Below are positions 33,843-46,293 of a stretch of DNA of 64,000 bases, piece after piece; within the stretch, counting starts at the first letter, position 1, and each line of letters opens with the position of its first letter. Under the pieces are notes generated by a model. That model was not told the origin of the DNA. It ran no database searches and was given only the letters and a program-made list of their open reading frames with translations. Location: the NCBI GenBank assembly GCA_963932465.1, contig OZ010788.1, positions 673,652,484-673,716,483 of the forward strand, in the 5' to 3' direction. The stretch is from Maratus speciosus (Eukaryota; Arthropoda; Arachnida; Araneae; Salticidae). Made by a program: the position numbers and the translations under genes.

Positions 33843-34261
33843 ACTTTTATTTTTTTAATTTTATGATATCGAATGCTGTAAAGTCACAGGTCTTTGATGC
33901 TTTCTCAAAAGTGAGTCATTAGTTTATTCTAAATATTTTAATTTTTTAATCCTCGAAGGAAGTATCACAAAAGATTTTCGTTTAATGTGTCACCCGGGAA
34001 AGTGCAGTGAGGCGTGAAATTTCTTGAGTAGTTTCTCGAGAAGTAAATCTTGAGTAGTTTCATTTTCTAATTGAATATATTTTCGAATCTTAATATGCTT
34101 ATAAATTTTATTTGGCACGGGACTTAACAAATTTAACAGAAAGACTTCAGAAAATCAATAATCTCATCATAATTCAGTTATTTAGGAGTCTTAGGAATTG
34201 ATAGATTAAACAATGAATTATAAATTTTTGTTCCCATTCACAAGTAACAGCTGGAACTGTT

Positions 34262-34405
34262 AGGTAGATTTCGTAAGAAATGCTAACTATTACATTCTTC
34301 CCTATGTTGCAATTTCTGAAAAAACTTTCCAGATCTACGATGACCATGATCGCTAGGACTTCAAACCACCCCCAGTTCAAAACTTTATATATATATATCT
34401 ATATA
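34262..34405 (+). repeat. Left part of dispersed repeat R60 (split by LTR element)
   Basis: AGGTAGATTTCGTAAGAAAT through CAAAACTTTATATAT matches 60519-60650. The continuation of the same repeat (ATATATCAC, then AACACGACAACTTCC) resumes at about 39722, after the LTR element. This shows the LTR element landed in the TA-rich middle of this repeat. Confidence 0.65.
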
Positions 34406-35087
34406 TGCATGTATGTAATGCATCGCTCGTTCGAGACCAGTAAGGGAGTCGTGGCCCGTTTACTTCCCGGCATGTGTCCGTACATCTGGCGACATCATGG
34501 AGTTGACAGTACTTGTGTATAAATAACTTAGACTCGGGAACCTCTTGGTGACCGAACTCATTTATTTCGCCGCTCATCTTACAGTCCGATTCGCGAGTTC
34601 GGCCGGGGGTCCCTCGAGCCACTTATGCCGCTGATTTTCAGGAGCTACATTGGCATGAGTTTTGCAGACATCTCAAAAGTGCAAATTCTCCCGTTTTTGG
34701 CGCGGGTCTTAGCTAATATCTTGGGGTTTATCATATTTTCCAGCAGAGGGCATAGTTGTAAATTTTGGAGAAACATTTCTTTGATTGGTTGATTAGTTTT
34801 TGATTGATTGTCCAAGCTCAGGTGCCAGACATGGGCTTGGCCGGCCCGGTAATCAGCTAACCACAATTGAATGAGAATATTCCGAACGTCAGCAGTTTTA
34901 CTGTTAAAGATCGTCCGAAAATGATATCTGAAAGTAATAAGATGTATTGCTGGGAAACAAAGTTACAAGGGGTAAAACGGATTTTAGAATGAGATTTAAA
35001 GTTAGGAGAAAGAAACTTCGGATTTTAATTAAAATTTTTGAAATTTAATTTGGAATTCTAAATTTTAAAAGGGTTTTTATCCTTTCA
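34406..35087 (-). repeat. Left LTR (probable 3' LTR)
   Basis: Shared with the right copy from GTTGACAGTACTTGTG onward, including GTATAAATAACTTAGACTCG (a TATA-like motif on the plus strand), CCGATTCGCGAGTTCGGCCG and the end TTTTTATCCTTTCA. The first ~95 bp (34406-34501) have no match in the right copy. Confidence 0.6.
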
Positions 35088-38000
35088 TATCCCTCCCTCC
35101 AAGAAAAGATCCACCAGATTCGCCCGCAAATCTGGGGGGGGGACTCACCCTGGAAAATGGTGAATACAAAATTAGATAAGAAAGAATTTAATTGTGCAAT
35201 GCTACTGAGTAATTTTAATGTTAAATCTAAATTAAAATTTTGAGTAAATATAATGTTAAAATTAAGTTTGCTAAGACGTGAGGGCTGAATTTTGCTGCTG
35301 GAAAACATATTTAAAATTTTAATTTTTAGTTGTAAACTTTAAGAAAGGAATTGAAGACAAAGTTTTTACGCTAAAATATCTAAGTTTAGGGTATGGGCTC
35401 TTGGGATAACCTGACCGAACTTTACATATAATACTTGAAAAATATAATAACAAAACATAAGAATATCATAAAATATAAAGGAAAACTGAAAAAACACAAG
35501 CAATAATAGTAGTAGAAATATAAGGGAGAGCACGGTAATAAAATTGTATAGTTAGCTTAAATATTGACCATAATTTTCTTGTTTGGAAGTCCTCTCGTCA
35601 GTAAGTTTGATCTTTTTTAATTAAAGTCTTTGAGCACAAAATGTCACATTTTTATATAAAATTAAAATCTTTAAACACAAATTTATGCAAAATTATAATA
35701 ATACTGGAAACTACGCATAATTATATGAAAACTTTAAATAAATTCTTTTACATAATTAAAAAAAACTACAATATAAGAATACTTTTCATATATTGTAAGA
35801 GATTTTCCAAATCCTATATTGAGTCTCCTATGGCATGAATAATGTTTTCCAAAATAATTGAATTTATGGTAGTAAAAATATAAAAGTACATTGATACATG
35901 GCTACTGGGGAAAATATTTTTTTTTATGAAGAAAATATTCAAATAGTTTGCAAACGAAAAATAATGAACAGCAAAATGTAAAAATATTCAACTTGAGGAA
36001 ATACTTAAAAATTTGAACTTATGAAAAAGTTGAACATTCGTTCACTTTTCATTTCAAAATGTAAAAATATTAAAAATATGTTGAAATAAGTAGGTTAAAA
36101 TAAAAATATTGAAATAAGTATGAAAATAAAGAAAAATAATATACTGAAGTCTATTTACATGGAAGACTACTTGTAAGGTAAGTAGTATTTATCCTAAACC
36201 GTTAAAGGTTTTAGCATATCCTAAACCATTGAAGGTTTTAGAAAAAATTAAAAAAAAAAAAAAAAGGAAAATGGGCGCGTGTTTAATTTTTGTGTGTGTG
36301 TGTGAAGCTGCAGATGCAATTTACCGGTAAGCAAAGGTATTTACAGTTTTGCAAACTGAGGTATTTATGTTCCTCAGTGGCCTTAAGAAATCCAATTCAC
36401 AATTTAATAAACTACATCTACAGCTCACTGTTAGCTCATAAAAATTTTCTATTCTAAACAAGTCAAAAAGTCAAAAAACATTTTTCCTTAAAAATTAAGG
36501 CCAGAACGCTTTGAGTTTTTCTTGCTAGTTTTTACGCAAATAGTAAAAATCTTTTAATTTTCAAGTGTTTTACTACTTGCAAAGGAAAAAAAATAAAGCA
36601 GAAAAATTAAATAAAAAAACAAAAAAATAATAATAATAGGCCGTGGTTTAAACAAACAGGACTACGACCAAGCCTTCTAAGTGCATGGCAATCCATTGAC
36701 AAGTTTCTAATGGTATTATATTTTGTTGATTGTCCGAACACTTATCAAAAGTTGCCACATTTACTCAGATTGCACATGTCACTGAATCCCGCTTGTCTGT
36801 AGAGGGGTGTTTTCGATTAGAGTTACATAAAAAAAAATATTTTGTTTAAAGACTTAATGGGGTGGAGCCATGGTCATCTTTAACAATTGTATGTGTGGAT
36901 TTAGACACTATTGGATTTACCACGGTGAAAGTGGGGTTACCACAGTCATGTCTAAACCAGTGATTGAATTATTGAAAATATTTTGAACATGGTGGGGCGG
37001 GACCTTCACCACTTTTCTAAAATTGGCAGGTGTGAAATACCTGCTCATATTTTGTTTTTTTTATGAAATGGTAAGGACGGGAACTTCCATTTTTTCTCTT
37101 AAAAGTGGTTGGTGTTGCCAACTCACTTGGGCCCTTTAATATGAAATGGGATTTACTATTTAAAAAAAATACTGGATAAAAATACTAAATATTAAAATCT
37201 CAACATATAACATAATGCAAAATATAATATTCAGCTATACACAAAAGTCTAAAATGAGTGATATTTGCGTAAAATCCTATATACAAAAAGAAATACTTTA
37301 AAGAACTGTTTGAGCATTTGTTATTATGCACAAATAAAAACTCTTTCCTACTCAAAAATGATTAAAATAAAATAACACACAAACTGACATAACTTACTAT
37401 TTACACACATGTAGAAATTTCAGGATGCTCATCTCTATTTATAAAAAAATTAATGGAACAGGACACTAAATATTCGCTCATATTCAATTGCAAATGTAAT
37501 GTTTGATAGTTTTCAGTTTAAAATCATGTAACTATTTCAACTAATTTATACACAATATGCAAAAACATTAAAATCAAATAAATTTACTTTTTGGTGATCG
37601 CACGTATGCCTCACCTGATGAAAAAAAAACTACTGTTATTTTAGTTTATCACAATTTTAACGCGCATGTAAAATGTCAACTCCAAATTTTTCCATCATTT
37701 TAATAATAAACCTTAAATCCCGCAAGAAATAAAAATAAAGCTTATAAAAATTTTTAAAATAATAAATTTGAATTTGCTTAAAATCTTTAACATCCCTTTA
37801 ACACAGTACCCATATTTCAAATAAACTAATTGAAAACTTCATGAACGCTGTCAAAATTTTAAAATTTAAACATTGATAACAGTAATTTTTTGTTGTCTTT
37901 TTCATCCTAAAATAATTCTCATTCTCAGTAAGAACTTTCCCATTTCTTCTTTAGTATTGTCGGCTATAAATTGCGTCGTCGATATTTTAAGTAAAATAAA

Positions 38001-38136
38001 AAATAAAATAAAAATAAATAAAACCGTTCTTTAATGTAACAAAACTTATTGCTTATAACGAAAATATTTCATAAAATAAATACTACAAATGAGAAATCTG
38101 CAGTTTTACTTAATTACTTTTAATGAAAAAATAATT

Positions 38137-38213
<77 letters not shown>

Positions 38214-39161
38214 TTATGTGTACTTTTAAACTGAAAAAACATCACTCTGGAATAAAAATAAATAAAAAGAAACATACCTGTGAATCCAATGACTTTTACA
38301 AAAAAAGAAAGAAAGAAAAACTAATCGTAACGCTACCTACTTATTATCACTATTTTTTTCCTATTTTCTAATAAATTCTGAATGATAAAGAACTAAGTAA
38401 AACTTTTCTGTTCCTCGCTAAGTTTTTCGTTGTCAGTTGATTAGAAAAAAAGTATTCCCAATGAAGAACTTTGAATTGCAGTCAACTTTCGTATGCAAAA
38501 AGCGAAATCACAGCTGTTTTACTCGAGAGTAGATTGAAGAATTAAATAGAAGTTTAAAATTGCAGTCTGTGCCGTTCCAATGAAATATGAAGTTCTTTAA
38601 CACAGGCATTGTAGAAAGATTATCGAAAGCAACTAATTCTAGATAAAAGTGTTCTTTTCGGAAAGATACGTACGTTTTGCTGTTTGACAAATTTTATGAG
38701 ATATCAAGAAATCTTCTTTACTGGGATGTTGCGGTCTTCCTGTAAACCTTGTAATATATCCCGGGCTAAGCAACACATAATTTTTCTCGGCACTGAAGTC
38801 CTTCCTTTTTCTTTTCTTTTCCTTCTAATATTTCAGAGTGCAGGCTAGCTAAAGACATTTTGTTTCTTTTCTTTTTCCGGTGGAAATATTTTTCAGTGGA
38901 AGAGCGTCATGTTGCGTATTTCAGAATGATTAATTTGAGAAAAATCTCGATTTTCTCTCCGAAGTCTAAAATAGCCGAACTTTTTTGTGGCAAGGCAGAG
39001 GTATTGTAGGAAACTGTCCGAATCGCATTAAGTCCAGAATTTTTTTCTTTCTGTTTTTTCTTTTATCGCCGTAGTCGTATTTTTCGTGGCAGAGCAGGGG
39101 ATCTTCACGGCAGTAAACTATCCTTGCCGACTTTAAAATGTAATAAATCGCGAGCGTTGGC
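35088..39161. other. Non-coding interior of the LTR pair
   Basis: Very AT-rich, with no open frame of interest. Contains a twice-repeated CCTAAACC(A/G)TT(A/G)AAGGTTTTAG near 36192-36241, an A-run at 36248-36265, and (CT)n followed by ~45 T at 38143-38211. Confidence 0.6.
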
Positions 39162-39719
39162 GTTGATAGTACTTGTGTATAAATAACTTAGACTCGGGAA
39201 CCTCTTGGTGGACCGAACTCATTTATTTCGCCGCTCATCTTACAGTCCGATTCGCGAGTTCGGCCGGGGTTCCCTCGAGCCACTTATGCCGCTGATTTTC
39301 AGGAGCTACATTGGCATGGGTTTTGCAGGCATCTCAAAAGTGCAAATTCTCCCGTTTTTGGCGCGGGGCTTAGCTAATATCGTGGGGTTTATGATATTTT
39401 CCAGCAGAAGGCATAGTTGTAAATTCGGGAGAAACATTTCTTTGATTGGTTGATTAGCGTTTGATTGATTGTCCAGGCTTAGGTGCCAGACATGGGCTTG
39501 GCCGGCCCGGTAATCAGCTAACCACAATTGAATGAGAATATTCTGAACGTCAGCATTTTTACTCTTAGATCGTCCGAAAATGATATCTGAAAGTAATAGA
39601 ATATATTGCTGGGAAACAAAGTTACAAAGGGTAAAATTGATTTTGGAATGAGATTTAAAGTTAGGATTTTAATTTAATTTTTTGGAATTTGAAATTTTAA
39701 AAGGGTTTTTATCCTTTCA
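39162..39719 (-). repeat. Right LTR (probable 5' LTR, truncated)
   Basis: Matches 34502-35087 with scattered substitutions and a ~30-bp gap near 39665. The many differences, compared with the ~99% identical Gypsy LTR pair, indicate a much older insertion. Confidence 0.65.
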
Positions 39720-40181
39720 TATTAGTATATATATATATCACTTTTTTATGAACACGACAACTTCCATAATTCTGCGCAAATCTCTTCCAAACTGATACAT
39801 AGAATCAAGGGAGGGTGTGTGTGTGGGGGGGGGGGGGGGGAAGAAAATCTCGGTCAAGTTCGTTAATGGTTAAAATTAGGCCAAGGGGGTGGAAATAGGG
39901 AGGGATTTTATGAAAACATAAAAAAACACACAACTTCTTAATTAAAACACTTATCAAATCGGTTCAAAATTATTAGTTCTAGGATAAGGGACAAAAATTT
40001 ATGTATGATAGATTTTTGATAGCATTAAAAATGTTCTCAAGCGGTGAAAACAATAGAATTTTGAGTAAAAAGATATTCATAATTTCGTCAATTCACAAGA
40101 TATCAAATGCACTTAAAATTTAATATTATTAATCTTATCTATAACTTTTGTATTGACAAGTTTTTGATAAAACCAACTCTT

Positions 40182-40226
<45 letters not shown>

Positions 40227-40420
40227 ATCGTATTAACATGATTCTGATAAAACCAATTCTTACACATAAATGAAATTAAAAACTCTTCAAAAGCGGCCAG
40301 ATAAAATTGTTAAACTGGTTTTCTCTCTATCTTGATTTAGTTTTTGTTGGGGAAATTAGTGTGCTTGGAAGCCGAGCAGGCAGTGTTTCTTTTTTTTCTT
40401 TTACGGCATGTAGCCGTAAA
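39720..40420 (+). repeat. Right part of dispersed repeat R60
   Basis: ATATATCACTTTTTTATGAACACGACA and TCTTCCAAACTGATACATAGAATCAAGG match 60727-60800 and 61807-61880. The far end, TTTAGTTTTTGTTGGGGAAATTAGTG, matches 62988-63012. It contains a G-run at 39827-39840 and an A-run at 40186-40224. Confidence 0.65.
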
Positions 40421-40442
40421 ATTTTTGTTCCAAACTTTTAAA

Positions 40443-40622
40443 GTACCGTAATTTCTGGTGTATAACCCGCGGATCAAACAATCGTGTTTCGACCCAAAAA
40501 TTTTTTAAATAAAATGTAACTTTTTAGATCACGGTAAATATTGGTCTTCAAATACTGAATAAAATTTCTGGTTCCAAACTGAATTGTTTGATCTACAGGC
40601 TACACACCCGAAATTACGGTAC
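40443..40622. mobile_element. MITE with TACCGTAATTTC termini
   Basis: TACCGTAATTTCTGGTGTAT at the left pairs with CACACCCGAAATTACGGTA at the right. ATCAAACAATC and TTGTTTGATC also pair inside. About 180 bp, with no coding region. The superfamily is not assigned. Confidence 0.7.
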
Positions 40623-40845
40623 AAAGTAAAAATTTCTGCTGAATCGTTAAATTCCTTTAAATTCGAAAATATTTTGAAGTTTGTAAAAGTAAATCCAGCC
40701 TTATCACTACATAAAATAAGGAGCAGATGAACCTTTATTTTAGGCGAAAAGCCATATGATGCAGCCGAAAACCGCAGAATGCACTAAGTCACAAGATATT
40801 GTAAAACAATATTCGAACCATTTTGTTTAAATGAATCAAACTTAA

Positions 40846-41611
40846 TCTCTATAATAAAAGCGTAAATCATGTGACTGTCATCGACAGTTCCGGGTTGACC
40901 GCTTCGCTTTTTATATGACAGGATTGCCAGGCAGCCAATTTGGAAATTTAATGTTAGCACGGCGCAGGTGATAATTCGCCAAACATTGTTCCAACGACAT
41001 CATGTCATTAGTATTATAATTCTTCATTTCATGCGACTGTCATAAGTAGTTTTTCGCGTGGTAAATTAAAACAAAGCTTTGAAGTTGAAATTGAATGTTA
41101 TGGTATATGTAAGGCTCCTATAATCCGGGCTGACTCACGCCGCCATTTAATTGCCGGTAGGAGAAGAACGATTGGCCACGCCGCGTGGGCAACAATCGCT
41201 CATTGGTCTAAGTGGGAAACAAAATGCTTGACGATTCAGCCTGTATTATAGGAGCCCTAGGTATATGGTATTCTTTATTACTTTTCTCTTTTTTTTTTAA
41301 GAAATAAGTGAGAATCATAAATTTTAAATATTTCAGTTTTAAATTAAAGTTATGTATTTTAAATAAAATGAGTGAAAGTATTATATTTTAAATGAAATTA
41401 ATGAAATAAGAAAAAATACGACGGTACAATGTTTGGCGATTTATCACCTGCGCTCGGCTAACATAAAAATACCGAGTTCATGAATTCTGTATCAGAATCT
41501 TCGGATTTGGCGAAGGATTGAGCAAATAAATTAAATTATGAATAAAAGTAACATGATACAATGGTTAGCATACATTTAATGGAGGCTAAATTGGCCGCCA
41601 AAGGCGACTAG
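40846..41611 (+). mobile_element. Non-autonomous Helitron with nested hAT MITE
   Basis: Starts A|TCTCTATAATAAAAGCG and ends CGCC-AAA-GGCGA then CTAG|T, satisfying TC...CTAG with a short GC hairpin before the end and host A and T. No helicase is encoded. A related 3' end lies inverted at 33180. A hAT-type MITE interrupts it at 41110-41259. Confidence 0.7.
41110..41259. mobile_element. hAT-type MITE with perfect 8-bp TSD
   Basis: TAAGGCTCCTATAAT at the left and ATTATAGGAGCCCTA at the right form terminal repeats. The flanking 8-mers GGTATATG at 41102-41109 and 41260-41267 are identical. The 150-bp body has no coding region. It is nested inside the Helitron, so it is the younger insertion. Confidence 0.88.
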
Positions 41612-41612
41612 T

Positions 41613-42679
41613 TAAAAAATATCAGACATTAATTCAGTTAGGCCATTGATATTGAACAGCCCAAAGATTTCTTAACCTGATGCATACACATAACGCAAAC
41701 AACACTTATGATATTTTAAACTGAAGCATAGAGCATCGAGAAAAATTTCTGAAGCTTGAATAACTGCTACCAGAATTCTTTACCTGTTTTATGGTGCTTC
41801 CATCAAACATTTTCAAACTACACAAGAAGTAAATAATCCTTGGCCTAATCCTTCGACCAATTAATTTCTTGCCACTTGACCTCACTAACTGAGGTCAGAA
41901 GAAAAGGCTTCGTGTCCACTCTGCATAAGATCTCTCGATCTCTCGGTTCTAACTTGTTAAGGTTAAAACATACTCCGTTTTAACTAAGTGGAACCTTTTA
42001 TGCAGTGAGATACACTTTTTAAAGGAATCAGTCTTCAGAAGCTTGTCTAGAGGTCAGAGGTTAGCAGCGGAGATGTCAGACATGTTCATCACCGCCTCAT
42101 TCCTTTGGTGAGATTCGCCTTTCTTTAGTTGATGACCACAGAACCTTTAGAATAAATGCAAGATGGGTCGGGTATTACTGAAACCCTAATATAAACATTG
42201 CCTTATGCAAGGTATTGAATCTGCTGCCGTCTTCTGTATGGCCATTGGTTCGCTAGCTGTTGTTTCTTCCCACGTACACTGGATTTGTACCCATTCTGTG
42301 CTTACGCTTTCCTAGCTGTGAAAAATCTTAAAATGTATAACTTTTCTTTGTATTCATAGTCTCTCTATTCTGAAAAAAGTTACTAATGGTGCCAATATTT
42401 AATAGACCGTGTCCTTTTCGCTTTCTCAGCTTATACTACAAAAACTGTTGCTTTATAAAAATGTGAAAACGTATATAGTTTTACCGAGAAATTTATAATT
42501 AACGCTCTGAAGCAAACGGTTTATAAATCGAGGAATTTTTTTAAAATTCTATTGATATTAAAATCAGCCACGATAGTTTCGTTATACTGTGCGGTCCATC
42601 TGTTGGTTCTTTTTTGAACTATGAATATTTCACAGGTTATTTGTGTCAGCTGTCGTATGTCATGCATGTATGAACTGTC
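41613..42679. other. Non-coding intron stretch
   Basis: No domain-bearing frame and no terminal repeats were recognised. Confidence 0.4.
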
Positions 42680-43110
42680 CAATGTATGCCATTTGTAATT
42701 ATGTATGCCATATGTATGACAAGATGGTGTATCGGTACACACTGCTTTCCAAACCATCAACTTATTGAACGAGAAATTTACAGATCGCGTCATTTCAAGA
42801 AATTCTGATGTGAATTGGCCGCCAAGATCGTGCGATTTAACTCCAATGGATTAATTTCTTTGATGGTTTCTGAAAAGTAAAGTGTATGTCAATGCCCCCC
42901 GCACAATCCAAGACATCAAACGGAACATCCGGGCTGAAATTTTGTCCGTGGGTCTGCTCATTCTGGGAAAAGTCATCGAAAATTTTGGTGTTCGAATGAT
43001 GGCATGTAAGCGGAGCCGCTGTGACAACATGTGCGATATTGCATTCCATACATAAATGGCATAGACCCACCTTCCATATACAATAAAGCATTTCAATTTT
43101 CACTCATAAA
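42680..43110 (+). pseudogene. mariner-type transposase C-terminal remnant
   Basis: Plus-strand translation across several frames gives a region like D-G-x-x-x-H-T (decayed near 42705), then WPPRSCDLTPMD near 42817 followed by FL-WF, KVYVNAPRTIQDIK, NIRAEI and VIENFGVRMMACK. WPPRS-DLTP-D is the third catalytic block of a mariner/Tc1-superfamily group. A stop follows MD and frameshifts occur upstream, so it is dead. No start or inverted repeats were located. Confidence 0.7.
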
Positions 43111-43309
43111 AAATGCGTTTTCTTTCATAATAAAAAAAAAAGAATCAACAGATGGACCACACTATATAAGTTATAAAGATTGTTTCTTAGAAATCCGCAC
43201 AAATTTTGCAGTTATGCAAAATAGTAAAGGAATACTAATCAGGCGAAACCTGCGTGTGAAGTGTTGCGTTATCGTACATAAGGGCACGTCCGAGAATTCA
43301 GTAATCTGT

Positions 43310-43910
43310 GTTTTCTGAGAATGGAGTCGAAAGAGAAATGGTTACGTAATACGTGTACAAGTTTTTCGAAGGCAATATTCACCATGAGAACAAGTTCATC
43401 GTGAACCATTTTTTTGCCAAAAATATCCCCAAACGAACTATATACGACGCTCTACAAGGTTACTAGAATGGATTCTCTGCCGAAATACAACCGGGGTGGG
43501 GAAGGAAGGCCCAAAAGCTGACCAAAGTTACAGCAGTTGAAATGACTGTCATCTACTTAAGGCCACCAACAAGCTTAACATCAAATATCACAACAAAAAA
43601 AGCAAACAATTACCGGGAAAACGAAGAGTGGTCGTTTGTTTAGAAAATCCTCTTATTGAGCATTCATTTTGGATGACGAGTCATATTTCAGACACACTCA
43701 CTCCACTTTTAACGATAATGGTGGCTACTACACATCGGACGTCTCCACGACACAACCTATCATCCAATTCTCTACTAAAGCGAAATTCGAAGACTCGTTT
43801 CGACTGCGATAAGTCGGAAAGACTTGAGTCGCCCGTTCATCCGAAAATCTGGGTTCGCTGTCAATGGGCAACGACTGTGATGATGAAATTAACATATCAT
43901 CACATATAAT
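43310..43910 (+). pseudogene. Second mariner-superfamily transposase remnant
   Basis: The plus strand shows MESKEKW at 43322, a helix-turn-helix-like segment, and LDDESYFRHTHSTFNDNGGY near 43668-43730, matching the first catalytic Asp block (DDE-YF) of a mariner-superfamily family distinct from the neighbour at 42680. Several stops interrupt it. The C-terminal catalytic residues are not seen. It ends near the CACTG element. Confidence 0.6.
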
Positions 43911-44199
43911 TATTTATCTCCTTTTAAAATTAAATTCTCCTTTTAACAATTTAAAATACTTCTTTTCCTTTTCAAAAAAAGTATACACTGCAAATAGAGG
44001 CGTCTTAAATTAAGACACATATGTGACTGAAAAGGTATTTCAGACACTTAAGTATCTGAATCTGAAAATTCAGTCATGATAGATGTCTTAATTTAAAACA
44101 TATAAGTGTCTTACTATGATCATGGTGTAATCGAACTGAGAAAGGTGTCTTAAAAATCTGCAAGTGTCTACTTTTAAGACACTTTGTAACTCCGTTCCG

Positions 44200-46204
44200 C
44201 ATTAACCACCAGGCGGCACTCTAGTTGCGCATGCGTTTTAGATGCCTTTCGTTCGAATTGGATGTTCGTTTGTAATTCAAACTGAGCGTTTGTTTTATCT
44301 ACGCGTACATTTTAACTAATAATTTATTTTGACTTGATTCGTTTTTTTTCGGAATGTGAAGTTCCAGGATTTAATCCGTATCGACATAGTGATATTCCAT
44401 ATTAATGAAAGGTGTCAAGCAATAACAATAATATTGTGTTCTTCGTCTCGTCAAAGCAGGTAAAGAGAACTGTTGTCTGGCGGGCTATGTTTTTAGGATG
44501 GAAATATTCCATTCTTTTAACAGAGCTAGCCGGATGTGCAAAGGGATTTTTTTTTTTAATATCAAAGTGTGCTTAACTCACGCATACTAACGTAGCCTCC
44601 AATCCGGACGTCGCCTGGGTGGATGCGATTTTGGAATAATCACACCTTTTTCCAGGTAAGTGGACCCTTTACTATGTATTGAAAACTTTCTGCGAATGTT
44701 TTCTCTTTAAATAGAGACCTCACACGAGTCTATAGCTTTATTAGTTCCTGAGTTATGCCAAAATTTGTTTAAAGCATTTTGCCTATGGGATTTCCATGTT
44801 AAAATTTTATCTTGCTAATATTTAAATTTCTACTATTCAAATCATCTGCAATCATGTTTCTGTATTATTTTACATCCGATGTTATCCTTAAAATAAGTTT
44901 TGGCAAGTCTGCATGGTGTATTAGTTGTTACTGAATCTATTGAGATACACCATCCTAAGCCTTCTTTCTCTGTCTACTCGCACGCCATTACTTTAAAAAT
45001 AGCAGTGACAGCACCTGTTGATCGGCTCATAATTTCTTAATTACCATCAAGGCTATCTTAACAGCGTTTTCTTAGAGTAATTATTACACAAGAGTACCTT
45101 TTATATGGGTTTTATTTATGTATACAATATTTTTATAAGCATTTAATGCGACAACATTTGTAACGTTCAGATCGGTTTTACATTTCCCATATGTTTAATA
45201 TGTGATATGTACTGAAATTCCCAACTCTTTATAGTAAACATCCTTATTTAATTTTTATTTATTATGTATGCTTTTCATGTCTGATGACGTTTTCTTGCGT
45301 CTCAGATTTTATACACCGTGATAAATTTTAAGTTATTTAAAAGAATATAGTTCGAAAATCTTTCCATTTACCCATATCATTAATTCCCCCATACATACAG
45401 CGAATTACTTGTCTTCATTTATTAGATTAAACTGTTTTGATTGATAAAACTCAAATCCGGTCATGAAATCTGTTTTCCTTTCTTCTATATACTTTTGTTG
45501 TTTCCCAGCATTTTAGAAATATTCTATTTCCTATACTGAAAGTAGTCAACTTCAGATGTTTTCATTTTCAATCCCGGTGATTCACACCACAATTTGAAGA
45601 CTCATCAGAAATCGTCTGAAATCTGTAGACGTAAAGCGGAGAAAATTTTGTTGGCGTTTTCAATAAATCTTCATATTACGATTTAGAAAATGTTCTCGCC
45701 TTATCTCTGTATTAGTCATAATGATTATTTGTAAATTCTTAAATTCATGTAATTATGTGCTGTTAACATAATTGTAAAAATACGGTAAATATATACAGCT
45801 ATATTTCATTTGAAATCAATTATAATATTGATTTTTTGATTATTTTTAGTAAAAATGAAATCTGAAATTTAAAATGAATATCAGTAAAAAAAATAGAATT
45901 TTATACTATATGTACTTAAGCATAACTGGATTTTGTACTTAAAGCTGAATTATTCTATATTTACTGAATCACAATGCAGAGTTGGAATTTTTCAAGAAGG
46001 ACTTGATTAAAGCAAGGGTAAACTTTGACATGTCCCCCCCCCCCGCCCCCCACCACCTACGATTTTTGTTGCCCCAAATTCGATATGCAATTTTTTTAAA
46101 GCTTATACGTTAAATGTGTTTCGACATTGTATATTGGTTATAATCAGTATTTTGAACTAAAAAGTAGAATAAGATTAAAAGTTAAGTACAAAAAATTTTA
46201 AATA
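44200..46204. other. Non-coding interior of the CACTG element
   Basis: No open frame with a recognisable domain and no repeats beyond short AT runs. A C-run lies just before the nested MITEs (46035-46052). Confidence 0.5.
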
Positions 46205-46293
46205 CAGTAAAAACTCTTAATCGCGGGCACCTTCAGAACGTTGCATCTGTCTGCTATTCGAATGTGTTAGCTTTTATGAGGTAAATATACATA

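Larger units (their letters stand above)
34406..39719 (-). mobile_element. Degenerate LTR retroelement with non-coding interior
   Basis: A direct repeat of ~560-590 bp (34502-35087 and 39162-39719) bounds a 4.07-kb interior with no ORF above ~65 codons. On the minus strand, TTGGAGGGAGGGATA lies immediately before TGAAAGG at the inner edge of the left repeat and looks like a polypurine tract, so the element probably reads on minus. The left copy may extend to 34406, giving TG...CA ends. The right copy then lacks ~95 bp. Without gag or pol this is a LARD-like or decayed element. Confidence 0.6.

Noticed and set aside
34420..34500. tRNA- or SINE-like start (GTTCGAGACCAG)
   Set aside because: No cloverleaf or A/B box pair at proper spacing. 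It is better explained as the outer part of an LTR.
42521..43103. Three overlapping minus-strand open frames of 81-90 codons
   Set aside because: They are antisense shadows of the plus-strand mariner-type remnant, which carries recognisable motifs.
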